Assembly: GCA_945916025.1 (NCBI GenBank)
Contig: CAMEGD010000058.1
Coordinates: 1 to 8,823 of the forward strand
DNA: 8,823 nt
Reading direction: 5' to 3'
DNA from: an uncultured Clostridia bacterium
GTDB taxonomy: Bacteria; Bacillota; Clostridia; Tissierellales; Peptoniphilaceae
Translations under genes and position numbers: made by a program
The notes under the pieces: model-generated
Databases searched by the model: none
The model's input: only the letters and a program-made list of their open reading frames with translations
What the model was told of the DNA's origin: nothing
Shown here: in pieces, positions 6,465 through 8,823 of the stretch
How the letters are laid out: each line of letters begins with the position of its first letter
Position numbering within the stretch: position 1 is the first letter of the stretch

Positions 6465-6481
6465 TTGGCACACAACTTGCT
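6465..6481 (+). promoter_or_regulatory. Sigma-54 (RpoN) promoter for porCDAB
   Basis: TTGGCACACAACTTGCT matches YTGGCACG-N4-TTGCW at every conserved position except the G after TTGGCAC (A here). GG at 6467-6468 and GC at 6479-6480 are 12 bases apart. The predicted start is near 6492, followed by a leader of about 29 bases containing AGGAGG. No sigma-A promoter of comparable quality is seen on this strand. Sigma-54 dependence fits the AAA+ activators encoded here. Confidence 0.88.
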
Positions 6482-6520
6482 TATTATATATAGGTATACA
6501 AAATAAATAGGAGGTACATA

Positions 6521-7096
6521 ATGTCTAAAACATTAGAAATTAGATGGCATGGTAGAGGTGGACAAGGTGCCAAAACAGCATCTTTACTACTTGCCGACGC
6601 AGCTTTTGCAACAGGAAATTATGTTCAAGGTTTTCCAGAGTACGGCCCTGAAAGAATGGGCGCACCAATAACAGCCTACAACAGGATTAGTGAAAATCCA
6701 ATTAGGGTTCACTCAAATATTTACAACCCAGATTGTGTTGTTGTAGTTGACCAAACTTTAATCGAGGCAGTTGATGTTACGGCTGGTCTTGGAAAAGATG
6801 GAGCTATAATAGTAAATACAGAAAAATCCCCAGAAGAAATTAAAAAATCTTTAGAAGGATTTGAAGGAACTGTTTATACAGTTGACGCCAGAGCTATTTC
6901 AGAAGATTGTTTAGGAAGATACTTCCCTAACACTCCAATGTTAGCATCTGTAGTTAAGGTAACTGGTGTTATGGATGATGAAGTATTCATTAAAGAAATG
7001 GAATCTTCTTTCAAACACAAATTCTCTAATAAACCAGAAGTTATAGCTGGAAATATGGACGCCCTAAAAAGAGCCCTTGAGGAGGTTAGAAAATAA
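6521..7096 (+). CDS. porC: 2-oxoacid:ferredoxin oxidoreductase, gamma subunit
   Basis: 191 residues, the usual length for the separate gamma subunit (PorC/KorC/VorC) of the pyruvate/2-oxoacid:ferredoxin oxidoreductase family. Family marks are the N-terminal glycine-rich GRGGQG (11-16) and QGFPEYGPERMG (36-47). This subunit forms part of the enzyme that decarboxylates a 2-oxoacid with CoA and passes electrons to ferredoxin in the cytoplasm. AGGAGG lies 6 bases before ATG. It is the first gene of the porC-porD-porA-porB operon and overlaps porD by one base (TAATG). Substrate cannot be read from this subunit; 2-oxobutyrate is inferred from the neighbouring megL, and pyruvate or branched-chain 2-oxoacids remain possible. 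Confidence 0.92.
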   Translation: MSKTLEIRWHGRGGQGAKTASLLLADAAFATGNYVQGFPEYGPERMGAPITAYNRISENPIRVHSNIYNPDCVVVVDQTLIEAVDVTAGLGKDGAIIVNTEKSPEEIKKSLEGFEGTVYTVDARAISEDCLGRYFPNTPMLASVVKVTGVMDDEVFIKEMESSFKHKFSNKPEVIAGNMDALKRALEEVRK

Positions 7097-7398
7097 TGAA
7101 ACACGATTATAAAAAACTTCAAGACGATGTAAGATGGGAAGATATTTCTGAAGGTGGATTAATCTATGCAGAAGGAAATTCAGTAGCAGTTAATACTGGA
7201 GACTGGAGAACAAATAGACCAATTTGGAATGAAGAAAAATGTAAACAATGTCTATTATGCTTCCCTGTATGTCCTGATAGTTCTATAAAACTTGAAGGAG
7301 ACAAAATGTCAGGAATTAATTATTATCATTGCAAAGGTTGTGGAATATGTGCAAATGTATGTCCATTTGATGCAATAGATATGGTTACGGAGGAATAA
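7096..7398 (+). CDS. porD: 2-oxoacid:ferredoxin oxidoreductase, delta (2x[4Fe-4S] ferredoxin) subunit
   Basis: 100 residues, the expected size for the delta subunit. Two C-X2-C-X2-C-X3-CP motifs are complete: C49, C52, C55, C59 and C79, C82, C85, C89, enough for two [4Fe-4S] clusters in the bacterial ferredoxin fold (the fourth cysteine of each set binds the other cluster). It carries electrons from the TPP/cluster centre of the beta subunit towards soluble ferredoxin. The roughly 40-residue N-terminal extension before the first cluster is normal for PorD. ATG at 7096 overlaps the porC stop codon; GAGGAGG lies 10 bases upstream inside porC, indicating coupled translation. One base separates it from porA. 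Confidence 0.93.
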   Translation: MKHDYKKLQDDVRWEDISEGGLIYAEGNSVAVNTGDWRTNRPIWNEEKCKQCLLCFPVCPDSSIKLEGDKMSGINYYHCKGCGICANVCPFDAIDMVTEE

Positions 7399-7399
7399 T

Positions 7400-8590
7400 A
7401 TGAGTATTAGAGAAAGATTGTCAGGAAACGAAGCTATAGCAATAGCTATAAAACAAATAAACCCAGATGTAATGCCAGCCTTCCCTATTACACCATCAAC
7501 TGAAATACCACAATATGTTTCAACTTACGTAGCTAATGGTGAAATAGATACAGAATTTATAGCAGTTGAATCTGAACATTCTGCAATGAGTGCAGCAATT
7601 GGTTCAACAGCAGCAGGAGCAAGATCTGTTACAGCAACTTCATCTTGTGGACTTGCTTTCATGTGGGAAGCTTTATACTTAGCAGCATCTAGTAGACTAC
7701 CAGTAACTATGCCAGTAGTAAACAGGGCCCTATCAGGACCTATCAACATAAACGCAGACCATTCAGACAGTATGGGAGCTAGAGATTCAGGTTGGATTCA
7801 ACTTTATTCAGAAACTAACCAAGAAGCTTATGATAACTACATCCAGTCAATAAGAATTGCTGAACATCCAGATGTATTACTACCAGTAATGACTTGCCAA
7901 GATGGATTTATCACATCCCATGCAGTTGAAAATATAGAATTAATAGAAGACGACAAAGTTAAAGCTTTTGTTGGAGAATATGAGCCAAAATATTCAATGT
8001 TAAATCCAGAATCTTCTATGTCAGTAGGACCTTACGATACTCAGCACTACTATATGGAACATAAAAAACAACAATCAATGGCTATGAGAAAGGCTAAAGA
8101 TGTAGTTTTAGAAATCGCCAAAGAATTCGAAGAAATTTCAGGTAGAAAATATGGTTTCTTTGAAGAATATAAATTAGATGATGCAGAAGTTGCAGTTGTA
8201 GTACTAAACTCAGCAGCAGGAACTTCTAAAGATGCAATTGACAACTTAAGAGAACAAGGAATCAAAGCTGGTCTATTAAAAATTAGAATGTTTAGACCAT
8301 TCCCAGCTGATGAAATAAGAGAAGCTCTTAAAAACGTAAAAGCTCTAGCAGTTATGGACAGGTGTGATGGCTTTAATGCTAACGGCGGACCAGTATATGC
8401 AGATGTACTCGCAGCCTTATATCCATTAGAAGTAAAACCACTTGCTATTAACTACATTTATGGTATTGGCGGTAGAGATGTTAGAGTTGAAAGTATCGAA
8501 AGTGTTTTTAATGAACTAGTAAAAATTAAAGATTCCGGTGAAACTGGAAGAACTTATAGATACCTAGACCTTAAAGGAGAAGATATATAA
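7400..8590 (+). CDS. porA: 2-oxoacid:ferredoxin oxidoreductase, alpha subunit
   Basis: 396 residues, full length for the alpha subunit of four-subunit pyruvate/2-oxoacid:ferredoxin oxidoreductases. The N-terminal pyrimidine-binding domain shows PITPSTE (29-35), with T31 corresponding to the substrate-contacting threonine of PFOR. VESEHSAM follows, with E59 as the likely cofactor-activating glutamate, and then R109 in VVNRALSGP. The C-terminal transketolase-C-like domain includes KIRMFRPFP and DRCDG. CGGAGG precedes ATG at 7400 by 7 bases, and the gene starts 1 bp after porD and overlaps porB by one base. With the beta subunit it forms the TPP catalytic core. Substrate is inferred as 2-oxobutyrate from the megL context. 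The short SHAVENIELI segment after the domain linker is typical of this family. Confidence 0.92.
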   Translation: MSIRERLSGNEAIAIAIKQINPDVMPAFPITPSTEIPQYVSTYVANGEIDTEFIAVESEHSAMSAAIGSTAAGARSVTATSSCGLAFMWEALYLAASSRLPVTMPVVNRALSGPININADHSDSMGARDSGWIQLYSETNQEAYDNYIQSIRIAEHPDVLLPVMTCQDGFITSHAVENIELIEDDKVKAFVGEYEPKYSMLNPESSMSVGPYDTQHYYMEHKKQQSMAMRKAKDVVLEIAKEFEEISGRKYGFFEEYKLDDAEVAVVVLNSAAGTSKDAIDNLREQGIKAGLLKIRMFRPFPADEIREALKNVKALAVMDRCDGFNANGGPVYADVLAALYPLEVKPLAINYIYGIGGRDVRVESIESVFNELVKIKDSGETGRTYRYLDLKGEDI

Positions 8591-8823
8591 TGGCTTATAA
8601 TTTTAAACAAGAAATGCAAAAACCCGACAGACTAGTAGGTGGCCATAGAATGTGTGAAGGTTGTGGAGCGCCACCAGCTATAAGGGCTGTACTTCGTGCC
8701 CTTCATGAAGATGAAAAAGCAGTAATAGGATGCGCAACAGGATGTCTAGAAGTATCAACATTTATGTATCCTTACACATCTTGGACTGATTCATTCATTC
8801 ACAACGCATTTGAAAATACATCA
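8590..8823 (+). CDS. porB: 2-oxoacid:ferredoxin oxidoreductase, beta subunit (cut by window end)
   Basis: First 78 residues of the TPP-binding beta subunit, usually about 300 residues. The start matches PorB/VorB well: GHRMCEGCGAPPAIRAVLRAL, with C22 and C25, then ATGCLEVSTFMYPYTSW with C52, three of the cysteines expected to bind the subunit's own [4Fe-4S] cluster. The TPP-binding motif (GDGD...N) lies beyond the window. ATG at 8590 shares its A with the porA stop codon; AAAGGAGA lies about 9 bases upstream. As fourth gene it completes the gamma-delta-alpha-beta order. Genes following it, for example for propionyl-CoA or propionate formation, cannot be seen here. Confidence 0.92.
   Translation, partial: MAYNFKQEMQKPDRLVGGHRMCEGCGAPPAIRAVLRALHEDEKAVIGCATGCLEVSTFMYPYTSWTDSFIHNAFENTS

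Noticed and set aside
6874..8265. Minus-strand open frames within porC and porA
   Set aside because: They mirror strongly conserved oxidoreductase genes on the plus strand and have no start signals or recognisable protein features.

Overview
The window is AT-rich bacterial DNA with strong AGGAGG-type ribosome sites, two bacterial enhancer-binding-type regulators and a ferredoxin-linked 2-oxoacid oxidoreductase. This points to a strictly anaerobic, amino-acid-fermenting low-GC Bacillota, perhaps of the Tissierellia/Peptoniphilaceae type; the lineage is inference. The locus reads as a methionine (or related amino acid) fermentation island, with genes diverging from the 6369-6520 gap.

The left half (1-3727, minus strand) is one apparent operon. 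A sigma-54-like promoter (3711-3727) is followed by a TyrR-like ACT-PAS-AAA+-HTH activator (2141-3676), an NhaC-family transporter (559-2136) and the first 178 codons of methionine gamma-lyase megL (1-534, running off the window). The spacing is tight: 4 bp between activator and transporter, 24 bp between transporter and megL.

The middle (3728-6435, minus strand) holds a 213-bp gap with a strong bidirectional-looking terminator embedded in an imperfect ~55-bp direct repeat. It is followed by an unknown acidic lipoprotein gene (3896-4912) and a second PAS-AAA+ regulator (4995-6368) with a degenerate GAFTGA loop and an unusual C-terminal DNA-binding region. A sigma-A-like promoter (6407-6435) fits this regulator.

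The right half (6465-8823, plus strand) starts with a near-consensus sigma-54 promoter (6465-6481) in front of porC-porD-porA-porB. This is a four-subunit 2-oxoacid:ferredoxin oxidoreductase; porB is cut by the window end.

Working model (inference): methionine enters through the NhaC-family carrier and MegL splits it to 2-oxobutyrate, ammonia and methanethiol. The oxidoreductase converts 2-oxobutyrate to propionyl-CoA, CO2 and reduced ferredoxin, giving energy. The two sigma-54-type promoters match at 15 of 17 positions, including the normally unconserved spacer, so import/cleavage and oxidation appear to be co-controlled by the local activators. The ACT domain of the first activator is the likely amino-acid sensor. 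No tRNA, rRNA, CRISPR or insertion sequence is visible.
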